Below, one piece after another: positions 7,501 to 14,520 of a DNA stretch of 23,119 nt; the stretch's first letter is position 1, and each line of letters starts with the position of its first letter. The DNA is from an uncultured Oscillospiraceae bacterium. Lineage in GTDB: Bacteria; Bacillota; Clostridia; Oscillospirales; Oscillospiraceae. The stretch spans positions 1 to 23,119 of the forward strand of contig CAKTPR010000027.1 in NCBI GenBank assembly GCA_934591725.1, given 5' to 3'. The notes below the pieces were generated by a model. That model searched no databases. It was not told the origin of the DNA and was given only the letters and a program-made list of their open reading frames with translations. A program made the translations under genes and the position numbers.

Positions 7501-8987
7501 ATCCACTCACCTCTCCAGCTCGTGATCCTGCTGCTGGGGTTCACCGCCGTCTGATAGTGTATCAGGCCGAGGACGAGCGCAAGATATATCGAGACATTCG
7601 GGCGTCTGAGCACCGCGCCGGAATACTGCGCGAGCCCTATCAGGAGCGCAAAGGTGACGAGCAGGATAAAGTTATCCGCCGTGAAGGAGCCCTTGAAATC
7701 TCTGCGCAGCCGCCTGATTATCAGGTACACGAAGTACAGGATGAACGCCGCGTAGGCTGCAAAGCCCACATAGCCGTAATAGTACCGTATCGCAGGCCAG
7801 TCGTTTTCAAGATCCATTCCACCCGTGAGCCAGATATCCGAAATGTCGATGCCGAAAAGCTTCGTCAGAGTGTCGCTGTGATCCCACATCAGGGAGGCAT
7901 AGGCGTTCTTTATCGTGCGCGTGTCGATAAGCGTCGCGGCGTCGGTCGTGAGATCGTACTTGAGCATGATCTCGTCTATGTCAAAGCGCTCGAACATGTT
8001 CGGCGTGATGATCCACAGGCACTTCCAGTAGTAATCCTCAAGCGCTGTGTGTATCTCCGGATTTGAGAGCTTCTCCTCATTGCTCATGGAATCCAGATCG
8101 TAGCCGAGCGCGCCGATACCCTCGTCAAAATCATCCTGAGTAAGCTCGGCGAAGTCACTCTGGGTCTGCTTTATTTTATATTTCGGCGTAAGCGGGTACG
8201 CTGCCGCCGATGCTATCGCGGCAGCGACCAGCACTATCACCGCAAGCCGGTTGAGCTTGCAGCCGCGTATTTTCTTTTCGAGCAGCAGGAACACAGCAAA
8301 GCCGATGAAGATCACGAAGATCGACATATAGCAGGTCATCGTGCCGTTTGCGATGAGCACGACCGCCGCGATGACAGGGACGGCAATGTTAATAATCGGC
8401 TTGTCGGACTTCACGGCGCAGAATATCGAGAACGCCGCCAGCGTGACAAGGATGATGCTGTTTGCGCAGCGGTTATCGTCAATGACCCAGCCGCTCACGC
8501 CGAGTCCCTCGCCGTAGGTGCAGTTCGCCGTACCGGTCAGCACCGACAGGCCGAGCGCCGCGGCAGTGATTCCGGCTGCAAAGAACAGCCCCCAGTACGC
8601 CTGGTTTCTCGTCTGGTCGTTTTTGATGCTGTACATGAAGCAGACGGCGAGTACCGGCATCTGCGCGACCTTTGCGGTATATGAAATGTCAAAGCCGAGG
8701 CTCACGGGGCCTGTGCGGATAGTGTTCGCGATGTGCAGCGCACATACAAGGCCGATCCCCAGCATCCAGAATATAAAGCTCTTTCTCTCACTGCCGCGCA
8801 GGGTAAAGAGCAGATACAGCGGCAGGCAGACCATGATGAGAAGCCGTACATAACCGGCCAGCGTGCCGTCAGGGTTCTTCGTCCAGAACGCGATTATATC
8901 AAGCAGCGGCTGTATCACAATCAGCGCCATCAGCCAGTGGTTGCGCACGAATGCGGTGCGGGCGTTATTGTTTATGCTGTTGTTCAT
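7497..8987 (-). CDS. O-antigen polymerase/ligase-like multi-spanning membrane protein
   Basis: A 496-residue membrane protein resembling the Wzy/WaaL-type O-antigen polymerase and ligase families, which join lipid-linked glycan units outside the membrane. Roughly nine hydrophobic segments lie before residue 266. A large hydrophilic, presumably extracellular stretch of about 140 residues follows (266-403), then three more segments (about 405-425, 440-458, 465-480). A big outside loop in the C-terminal half is typical of this superfamily. Both ends overlap neighbouring glycosyltransferase genes by ATGA, supporting a single assembly operon. The ATG at 8987 has GAGGTG upstream. In a Gram-positive cell the product would be a capsule, exopolysaccharide or secondary wall polymer. 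Polymerase and ligase cannot be told apart from sequence alone. No flippase (Wzx) gene is in the window. Confidence 0.8.
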   Translation of the reverse strand: MNNSINNNARTAFVRNHWLMALIVIQPLLDIIAFWTKNPDGTLAGYVRLLIMVCLPLYLLFTLRGSERKSFIFWMLGIGLVCALHIANTIRTGPVSLGFDISYTAKVAQMPVLAVCFMYSIKNDQTRNQAYWGLFFAAGITAAALGLSVLTGTANCTYGEGLGVSGWVIDDNRCANSIILVTLAAFSIFCAVKSDKPIINIAVPVIAAVVLIANGTMTCYMSIFVIFIGFAVFLLLEKKIRGCKLNRLAVIVLVAAAIASAAAYPLTPKYKIKQTQSDFAELTQDDFDEGIGALGYDLDSMSNEEKLSNPEIHTALEDYYWKCLWIITPNMFERFDIDEIMLKYDLTTDAATLIDTRTIKNAYASLMWDHSDTLTKLFGIDISDIWLTGGMDLENDWPAIRYYYGYVGFAAYAAFILYFVYLIIRRLRRDFKGSFTADNFILLVTFALLIGLAQYSGAVLRRPNVSIYLALVLGLIHYQTAVNPSSRITSWRGEWI

Positions 8988-11200
8988 TCTATCACCTCAT
9001 ACCACTTTTCTGCGACCTTCTCCTCTGAGAACTCTCTGATCGCCGCCGTCGCGTTTGCCGACATTTTTTCTCTCAGCTCCGGTTTATCCATAAGCTCGCA
9101 GAGCTTATCCTCATACTGCTGCCGCTCCCCCTCCGGTACGAGCACGCCGTCCTCACCGTCATGCACGACGGCTCCGGGGCCGACGCGTACATCATATGCA
9201 ATTATCGGCAGGCCGCAGCTCTGCGCTTCCATGAGCACGAACGGGAAGCCCTCGGAGCGCGAACTCATGGCAAATATCGACGCCGAGAGCATTTCGCTTT
9301 CAACCTCGTCTCCGTTCTTTCTGCCGGTGAGCGTGATATAATCCCCCGCTCCGAGCTTCGCGATCTGCTCTACAAGCTTTGACCTGTCCTCGCCGTCGCC
9401 GAGTATGCGAAGCTTCCATTCCGGCTCGTGCTCATGGATATGCGCAAACTGCTCGATAAGCAGGTCAAAGCGCTTGACTTCGGTTAGTCTCCCCGCGGCG
9501 AGCACGATCTTTTCTCTGACCGCAGCGTCGACATTTTCCGGGAAGCGCGTAAGGAAGTTCGGGATATACACGACTTTGGTATGCCCGTTATAGCCGCGCA
9601 TCAGCTCCTGCGCTTCTTCTGTGAGCTTCGGAGTGAGCATCGCGAGATAATCTATATTCCTATAACCGCACCTGAAGCCGCGCACATATTTGCGCTTGAA
9701 GTCATGGTCATGGTGCAGCTGGGCGATCTTTACAACGCCCGCATTGCCGTATTTTGAAAGCTTCAGGTTATCCTCATGCCGGGTGCAGATGAGTACGCCA
9801 GCCTTGATGGCCTTGACCGTTCTTATGACCGCGAGTTTTTTTCCGATAAGTATCCTGACGCTGCGGAAGCTCTCTTTTATAAACTGCACGACGGCAAATT
9901 TTCTCGCCGCGGTCTTCCATTCCTCGCGGTTCGGCGTGTCATGCAGCAGGTACTGTAACCTTACCCTATCGTCAAGCGGAACGGACGGCGAGCCCGGCAT
10001 TTTATACACACTGTATAGATACACCTCATAGCGCTCGGCAAAGAGATTGGCCATGCTGATGATGGCTTTTTCCACGCCGCCCATGCCGAGGTGCAGCGCG
10101 ATTATGCTCACGCGCTTTTTCTGCGTCTCCGGTTCGGGCGCGTCCGTGTGCTCCGCCAGCGCCTTTATGCCGTTTATGATCTCGGTATTGTATTCGTGCA
10201 GGTCGTCCCGGTGCTTCGGTTCCTTTTGCGCGTGGACTATCGCGTCGACAATATCCTCGCGTCCCTCAAGCCCCTTGCTGTATATCTCAAGGTTCTTCGT
10301 GCAGTAGAGCGGAAGCCCGACCGCGCGCGCCTCCATGATGTTCAGCGGCTGACCCTCGTAGCGCGAGGTGGAGACGAATGCGTCCATCTTATCCATATAC
10401 ACAAAGGGATTCGCGCGCTGCCCTAAAAACGTCACCTTATCGGTAAGGCCGAGACTGTCGCGCATATATTCCAGCGACAGCCGCTTGTCACCGTCGCCGA
10501 TGATATACAGGTGCAGATCGTCACGGTACTTCGACGCTTCGCAGAAGTCGTTCAGCATGATGTCATAGCCCTTCTGGTGGCACAGCCGACCGATGGCGAC
10601 GAAGTTCATCTTGCTGCTGTCGACCTCAAAGTCGGTCTCTTCCTCTGCTTTCTGGTATATCTCGTTTGTGTCGATTACGTTCTGGATAACGTTGAAGGGC
10701 TTGTCGTATACCCCGCTGCACTCCTTGAACGGCCTGATAACGCCCTCCGAGACGCCGACGAACTCATCGTAATACTTGAACTTATCCTTGAAGTTCGACC
10801 AGAGCACACGGTACTTCCACTCATTCTGAAGCTTCACGCTGACGTTGTTGTGGATCCACATAACGCGGCGCTTTGCCGGCACGGTGAGTGCGCCGAGGGC
10901 GCAGGAAAACTGATAGGAATTGAAGTCTATCGCAAGATCATACTCCTCACAGTCAGAGAAATCCAGATGCACGAGCTTCTTTGCCGTGTCAAAGGGCATG
11001 AAGGAATATATCCGTGGTATATGCGGGAGGTATTTGATAGTGAGCTGCTCCGGGAAATCGACGTGCCAGAAGCTCTTTCTGTCGGAAAGGTACAGATCGA
11101 CCTGATAGCCCTCATAGTCGAAGTTCCTCAGGAGGTTCATTATTGATTTCTGAATACCGCCGACATCCAGATTATCCTGAAAAAAAGCGATCCTCTTCAT
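8984..11200 (-). CDS. bimodular GT4 glycosyltransferase (two fused GT-B domains)
   Basis: A 738-residue protein made of two complete GT4-type modules, residues 1-350 and 362-738, joined by a short charged linker. Each has its own glycine motif near the N-terminus (LDVGGIQKS, then LGMGGVEKA). Each has a GRL motif opening the donor half. Each has a full E-x7-E signature: Glu282-Glu290 in EGQPLNIME and Glu650-Glu658 in EGFPFVLME. Both modules therefore look catalytically intact, and the protein may add two sugars in succession. No membrane segment is seen. The ATG at 11200 has AGAGGA 8 bases upstream and gives the normal start MKRIAFFQDN; an upstream in-frame TTG at 11236 has no ribosome binding site. 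It is the first gene of the minus operon, driven from the promoter at 11253-11281. Confidence 0.9.
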   Translation of the reverse strand: MKRIAFFQDNLDVGGIQKSIMNLLRNFDYEGYQVDLYLSDRKSFWHVDFPEQLTIKYLPHIPRIYSFMPFDTAKKLVHLDFSDCEEYDLAIDFNSYQFSCALGALTVPAKRRVMWIHNNVSVKLQNEWKYRVLWSNFKDKFKYYDEFVGVSEGVIRPFKECSGVYDKPFNVIQNVIDTNEIYQKAEEETDFEVDSSKMNFVAIGRLCHQKGYDIMLNDFCEASKYRDDLHLYIIGDGDKRLSLEYMRDSLGLTDKVTFLGQRANPFVYMDKMDAFVSTSRYEGQPLNIMEARAVGLPLYCTKNLEIYSKGLEGREDIVDAIVHAQKEPKHRDDLHEYNTEIINGIKALAEHTDAPEPETQKKRVSIIALHLGMGGVEKAIISMANLFAERYEVYLYSVYKMPGSPSVPLDDRVRLQYLLHDTPNREEWKTAARKFAVVQFIKESFRSVRILIGKKLAVIRTVKAIKAGVLICTRHEDNLKLSKYGNAGVVKIAQLHHDHDFKRKYVRGFRCGYRNIDYLAMLTPKLTEEAQELMRGYNGHTKVVYIPNFLTRFPENVDAAVREKIVLAAGRLTEVKRFDLLIEQFAHIHEHEPEWKLRILGDGEDRSKLVEQIAKLGAGDYITLTGRKNGDEVESEMLSASIFAMSSRSEGFPFVLMEAQSCGLPIIAYDVRVGPGAVVHDGEDGVLVPEGERQQYEDKLCELMDKPELREKMSANATAAIREFSEEKVAEKWYEVIE

Positions 11201-11252
11201 GTGCCGAATCCTCTCGTCCGTCGTTTCCGACGGCAATGTTTACTGATAGTTT

Positions 11253-11281
11253 ATTTTATCTCAAAACCGGCGATATGTAAA
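11253..11281 (-). promoter_or_regulatory. sigma-A promoter of the minus-strand glycan operon
   Basis: On the minus strand, TTTACA (11281-11276) and TAAAAT (11258-11253) are separated by 17 bases, about 50 bases before the start codon. The -35 box lies nine bases from the edge of the hairpin element at 11290-11401, so that element is the immediate upstream context of this promoter. Confidence 0.72.
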
Positions 11282-11289
11282 GCGCGAAT

Positions 11290-11401
11290 CAAAACCACCG
11301 GTTGAACCGGTGTTTTGAATAGGCCCTATAAGGGTCTATCTCCTGAGGCTTTTCCTGTATATGCTTTAAGTTCTTTTTATCGATCCCCAGTTGAACTGGG
11401 G
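11290..11401. repeat. non-coding element of three hairpins, possible IS200/IS605-type miniature element
   Basis: Three stem-loops lie in about 110 bases. Hairpin A pairs 11290-11302 with 11306-11317 (loop TGA, one bulged C). Hairpin B pairs 11319-11327 with 11331-11339 (loop ATA). Hairpin C pairs 11385-11391 with 11395-11401 (loop TGA). A and C share the core GTTGAAC and the same TGA loop, which makes them look like matched ends. No open frame lies inside. End hairpins with short loops are known for IS200/IS605 elements and their non-autonomous derivatives, but no target site or transposase end can be confirmed here. It could instead be a structured RNA or a genome-specific intergenic repeat. 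It lies between the XRE gene terminator and the glycan operon promoter. Confidence 0.4.
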
Positions 11402-11423
11402 GGTATTTACGCTAAAGCTCCAA

Positions 11424-11466
11424 ACAAAATGCCACGGCAGCACTTTTCCCGCTGCCGTGGCCTTTT
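11424..11466 (-). terminator. intrinsic terminator of the XRE membrane regulator
   Basis: An 11-pair stem joins 11431-11441 to 11451-11461 around a 9-base loop. On the minus strand it follows the stop codon at 11476 and is followed by ATTTTGTTTGG. The plus-strand side (CTTTTC) could also work weakly. Confidence 0.82.
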
Positions 11467-11475
11467 CAGATTCAA

Positions 11476-12471
11476 TTATTTCCCCGCCCGGTTCACGAGC
11501 TTCGCTATCGCGATCACCGCGCCGTAGAGCACACCGGCGATAGCCCAGATGAACCAGCTGTACTGCGCCTGTCCGTTGCCGTTCGGGCCGAAGGTGTAGA
11601 ACAGGAATATCGCCGTCACCGCCAGCCAGTATATCGTGCTGACCTTGCCGCTGATATGGCTGCGCGCCTTGCTGCTGCGGGTGTAGTCGCCCTCCTCAAG
11701 CAGGCGATCCATGCCCGCGGTGTACGTGCCTATGTACACGAACATGATGCAGGCGATGCCGACCAGCAGGAGCAGCGCGCATACTGCCGCGACGCATATG
11801 ATATCCGTCGGATTAATGAACAGCGCCGCAAACAGTGGAATGACTGAAAGGATACAGAGCACCGTACCGATCATATTGAGCCTTGTGCGGCTGTCCTCTA
11901 TCTCCTTCCTGCGCTCCTTCACCATGCCGCTGACGCCGTACTCCGTCTCGAACGGCTCGCTTTCAAGAAATTCATAAGCGCGCTCCTTCGCGGCGCAGGC
12001 CATGAACAGCATGACCGCGACAGCCACGAGCACGATAAGCACGCACAGGCCGATCCCCGCCGCGGCGTTCTCGCTTATGCCGAAGCTCGATACCTCGCTC
12101 AGCGCCGCAAGCATGATGAGCGTGATGGGTGAAATGACGCACAGAAAGGTTGCGACAGCTCTCTTCGGCGCAGCTTTCTTTCTGAGCCTGAGATACTCGG
12201 ACGCTTCCGCCAGTGTGACCCGGCGCAGCGCCTGCGCATCCTCCTCTGCCGTCGCAGCAAGCTCCGGTTCCTCTAATTCATCCTTGAGCAGATAGTCTGT
12301 CGAGACACCGAACAGCCGGCTCATCTGGAGTATCTTATCTATATCCGGTACGGACTGCGCGCCCTCCCATTTGGATACGGACTGCCGCGTCACATTGAGC
12401 TGCTGCGCAAGCTCCTCCTGCGACCAGCCCGATTTTTTCCTGAGTGCGACTATCTTGTCAGCCAATATCAT
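11476..12471 (-). CDS. XRE-family regulator with a six-helix membrane domain
   Basis: A 331-residue protein with an N-terminal Cro/C1-type helix-turn-helix (about 6-60), including QEELAQQLNVTRQSVSKWE and the following VPDIDKILQMSRLFGVSTDY. After a charged linker come about six hydrophobic segments (about 104-125, 135-160, 198-218, 223-250, 274-292, 304-326). The family is common in Firmicutes, where the membrane part may sense envelope or ligand signals while the HTH binds DNA; this is general family knowledge. The ATG at 12471 has GGAGG 9 bases upstream. The gene is divergent from a small two-helix membrane protein, so they may form a regulator/target pair. It is monocistronic and ends at its own terminator. 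Confidence 0.88.
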   Translation of the reverse strand: MILADKIVALRKKSGWSQEELAQQLNVTRQSVSKWEGAQSVPDIDKILQMSRLFGVSTDYLLKDELEEPELAATAEEDAQALRRVTLAEASEYLRLRKKAAPKRAVATFLCVISPITLIMLAALSEVSSFGISENAAAGIGLCVLIVLVAVAVMLFMACAAKERAYEFLESEPFETEYGVSGMVKERRKEIEDSRTRLNMIGTVLCILSVIPLFAALFINPTDIICVAAVCALLLLVGIACIMFVYIGTYTAGMDRLLEEGDYTRSSKARSHISGKVSTIYWLAVTAIFLFYTFGPNGNGQAQYSWFIWAIAGVLYGAVIAIAKLVNRAGK

Positions 12472-12650
12472 TTTTCAAATCCTCCGTTTCTGAGCGCCTT
12501 ACCGCGCTTTCGTTGTCCGGATACTATCATTTTCATCGGTTGCATGCCAGAAAGTCCACTGTCAAATTTGTCAACCACCGGTTGCATTGGCAATTTTTTT
12601 GCATTGAAATCCACCTCAAGGGGCTGTATTCTCTCCTTGAGGTGTTTTTC
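12472..12650. promoter_or_regulatory. divergent intergenic region with direct repeats and a hairpin
   Basis: A near-identical 12-base direct repeat (CATCGGTTGCAT at 12534-12545, CACCGGTTGCAT at 12576-12587) is spaced 42 bases, about four DNA turns. TTGCAT recurs at 12599-12604. Two minus-strand TTGACA copies lie 9 bases apart (12560-12565 and 12569-12574). A weak extended -10 for the XRE gene, TGATAGTAT, lies at 12529-12521 on the minus strand. The repeats are plausible operator sites for the divergent XRE regulator, but no site is proven. Confidence 0.35.
12612..12649 (+). terminator. terminator-like hairpin that masks a ribosome binding site
   Basis: CACCTCAAGG at 12612-12621 pairs perfectly with CCTTGAGGTG at 12635-12644, followed by TTTTT on the plus strand. 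The 3' arm contains GAGGTG, the only good Shine-Dalgarno sequence for the small membrane protein starting at 12651. The minus strand lacks a T run after the stem, so the hairpin is not a good terminator for the comEC group. It may act as an attenuator or translational switch. Confidence 0.5.
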
Positions 12651-12905
12651 TTGAAGCTTTTATCGGTTATCCGGCGGATGCTGCGTATGTGTCCGCCCGC
12701 ATGGTACATATTCATCCGCTCCGTCCAGCTCACGGGCTTTCTCCTGCTGTGCGCGTTCGTTCTCCTGCTCAGCTGGAACGGCAGCATGATAAACGGTTAC
12801 GGCAGCTACATGACCGCCGTCACGCTCTATGAGACGGGGCAGGCCGTGCTGCTGATCGGCGGGCTGTTTTCGGTGCTTATCGAGGATGTCCATACTCAGA
12901 CTTGA
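12651..12905 (+). CDS. small two-helix membrane protein of unknown function
   Basis: An 84-residue protein not recognised as any named family. It has a basic N-terminus (KLLSVIRRMLR) and two hydrophobic helices at about 18-41 and 57-77, joined by a short polar turn (NGSMINGYGSY). It ends with an acidic, hydrophilic tail. Codon use from 12678 onward is rich in G/C third positions like the neighbours, which supports a real gene. The start is uncertain. The TTG at 12651 has GAGGTG 6 bases upstream, but this site lies in a hairpin; the ATG at 12678 has only weak GGCGG. It is divergent from the XRE membrane regulator and its last 10 bases overlap the end of the RNase M5-like gene. It may be a target or partner of the regulator. 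Confidence 0.55.
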   Translation: MKLLSVIRRMLRMCPPAWYIFIRSVQLTGFLLLCAFVLLLSWNGSMINGYGSYMTAVTLYETGQAVLLIGGLFSVLIEDVHTQT

Positions 12906-13477
12906 AGCATCAGAAACTCCTCCCGGCTCATCGTCGCGTTCAGCACGTCGAGCAGGCCGTCTGCCGTCAGGCGCTCCGGAAGGCCGAGCTGTCTTATGAG
13001 CCGTGCCCGTTTCTCCGCGCTCCCCTCGCGCCCGCTCAGTCCGTGCGCGTACATATCCGCCTTGCTTATCCGCGGGGCGGATTTTTTATTCTCTTCGTCG
13101 TCAAACGTCGCCCCGGCTCTTATGAGCGCGTCGAGCAGCACCTGCGGCTTCATCCCCTCTACGCCGAGCTTCCCCTCACGTGAAGGCGCGCTTTTGCGGC
13201 GTTCCTTGCCGTAGATATCCGGGATATATGCGTGCTTCACAAGCTTCGGATCGACGCAGCCCTTGATGTAATTTCTTATCACAAAGCCCGCGCCGTCAGA
13301 GTCCGTCAGCACAATAAGCCCTCGCGCCGCCGCCATCGTCTGCAAAAGCTTCCGCTTTTCCGCGTCGTTGAATATCCTGAAGCCGGAGGTCTCTATGATG
13401 ACAGCATCGACCACCTGACTGAGCGTGTTTTTATCGTAGCGCCCCTCGACGACTATTACTTCCCTTACGCTGTGCAT
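12896..13477 (-). CDS. rnmV: Toprim-domain protein, RNase M5-like (5S rRNA maturation)
   Basis: A 193-residue protein with an N-terminal Toprim domain: Glu11 in VVEGRYD, and Asp59 and Asp61 in TDSDGAG. After these come the HAYIPD segment and KLGVEGM, in the order seen in RNase M5, which trims 5S rRNA precursors with help from ribosomal protein L18. The second acidic motif reads DSDGAG where typical M5 proteins have a DPD-type sequence, so function should be treated as probable. Length is close to the family's (about 185). The start lies inside the holA end (13-base overlap) behind GGTGAGAG, so it is the last gene of the comEC-holA group. In Bacillus subtilis rnmV lies next to ksgA; here it does not. 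Confidence 0.7.
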   Translation of the reverse strand: MHSVREVIVVEGRYDKNTLSQVVDAVIIETSGFRIFNDAEKRKLLQTMAAARGLIVLTDSDGAGFVIRNYIKGCVDPKLVKHAYIPDIYGKERRKSAPSREGKLGVEGMKPQVLLDALIRAGATFDDEENKKSAPRISKADMYAHGLSGREGSAEKRARLIRQLGLPERLTADGLLDVLNATMSREEFLMLQV

Positions 13478-14520
13478 TTGCTCTCACCCGCGGCGATGCG
13501 CGCTACTGCCTCCTTGAGAAGCTCCCGCGCGTCCAGCCCGCTGCTCTTCATCCTGTAATCCGCCTCGCCGCACAGCTCCACCGCGCGGATAAGCTGCGGC
13601 AGCGTGAAGCCGCGCGCCGCCGCCATTAGCTTTGAGGCGATGTAATCGTACTTTATCGCGCAGATCTCCATCACGTATTTGCTGCCCAGCTCCTGCTCTA
13701 TCGCAAGGCGCGCGGCATAGAGCTTGCGCATCTGCAGGCCGAGCATGGCCGTCATGGCTATCGGCTCGTTGTTCTTATCCGACAGCAGCTCTGCCAGTAC
13801 GCTCATCGCGGAGTTATACTTTTTCTGCGATATAAGCTCTGTCATCTCGAATATAACGGCCTCCGGGATGTGACTCGCCACAGCGTCGACGTCCTTCACC
13901 GTGACTCTCTCGCCCTTCGCGTAGGCTGCGATCTTGTCTATCTCCGGAATGAGCCTGCTCATAAGGTCGCCGCTTATGAAGATGAGCCGCTGCGCCGCGT
14001 CAAGCTCTATGCTCTTCCCGGCGGCGGCAAAGCGGCGGACTATCCAGTCCGTCAGCATTCCCTGCGACTGCTGCGTGAACTTCAGCTCCTTCGCTTCCCC
14101 GCGCAGCGCCTTGACGAATTTCAGCCGCCCGTCCGGTTCAAACTGCGCGCTCTGCACAAAGGCCACCGTGCAGTAATCCGGGATATCCTCCAGCAGCTTC
14201 ATGCACTCGTCGGCATTAGCGAGCTTGTTTATGTCGACATTGCGCAGTTCCACAAAGCTGCGCTCACTCATGAACGGTATCGCGTCCAGCGCCTCGCGCA
14301 GCCGCGTCGGGTCAAGCCCAGGGCCGTCCATGCGCTTGTAGCTGAAGTCGTCTTCCCCTTCCGGCAGGCATATTTTTTTCAGCTGTGCAAGATACTGCTC
14401 GCGCAGATAGTCCTCCGGCCCCCAGAGCAGGTACAGCCGCTCCGGGCCGTCTGCCTTGAGCTCCCGCACCGCCGCGGAATAATTCAGTTTTTCCTCGTCC
14501 TTGCCGCGTTTCTTAGCCAT
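13465..14520 (-). CDS. holA: DNA polymerase III, delta subunit
   Basis: A 351-residue clamp-loader subunit that opens the beta sliding clamp. The N-terminal AAA-like domain starts with LYLLWGPEDYLREQYL, where delta subunits typically lack a working Walker A. It continues with SERSFVELRNVD near residues 85-96 and a sensor region, then a helical C-terminal domain with the IPEAVIFEMTELIS and LGLQMRKLYAARL segments. The size fits (about 340). The ATG at 14520 follows AGGACAGGA and overlaps the comEC stop by 8 bases; its end overlaps the RNase M5-like gene. The comEC-holA order is conserved in Firmicutes (for example comEC-yqeN in B. subtilis), which supports the call. Confidence 0.92.
   Translation of the reverse strand: MAKKRGKDEEKLNYSAAVRELKADGPERLYLLWGPEDYLREQYLAQLKKICLPEGEDDFSYKRMDGPGLDPTRLREALDAIPFMSERSFVELRNVDINKLANADECMKLLEDIPDYCTVAFVQSAQFEPDGRLKFVKALRGEAKELKFTQQSQGMLTDWIVRRFAAAGKSIELDAAQRLIFISGDLMSRLIPEIDKIAAYAKGERVTVKDVDAVASHIPEAVIFEMTELISQKKYNSAMSVLAELLSDKNNEPIAMTAMLGLQMRKLYAARLAIEQELGSKYVMEICAIKYDYIASKLMAAARGFTLPQLIRAVELCGEADYRMKSSGLDARELLKEAVARIAAGESKCTA

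Noticed and set aside
7215..8066. A 283-codon plus-strand frame opposite the membrane polymerase and GT2
   Set aside because: Its composition is Arg/Ser/Pro-rich as in antisense frames, and the opposite strand has recognised genes.
11290..11401. CRISPR array
   Set aside because: Only two related hairpins of differing sequence are present, without identical repeats, regular spacers or cas genes.
12544..12654. A 36-codon plus-strand leader frame ending TTGA at the TTG start of the small membrane protein
   Set aside because: It has no ribosome binding site and unlike codon use. The overlap with the next start is suggestive of coupling but too weak to call.
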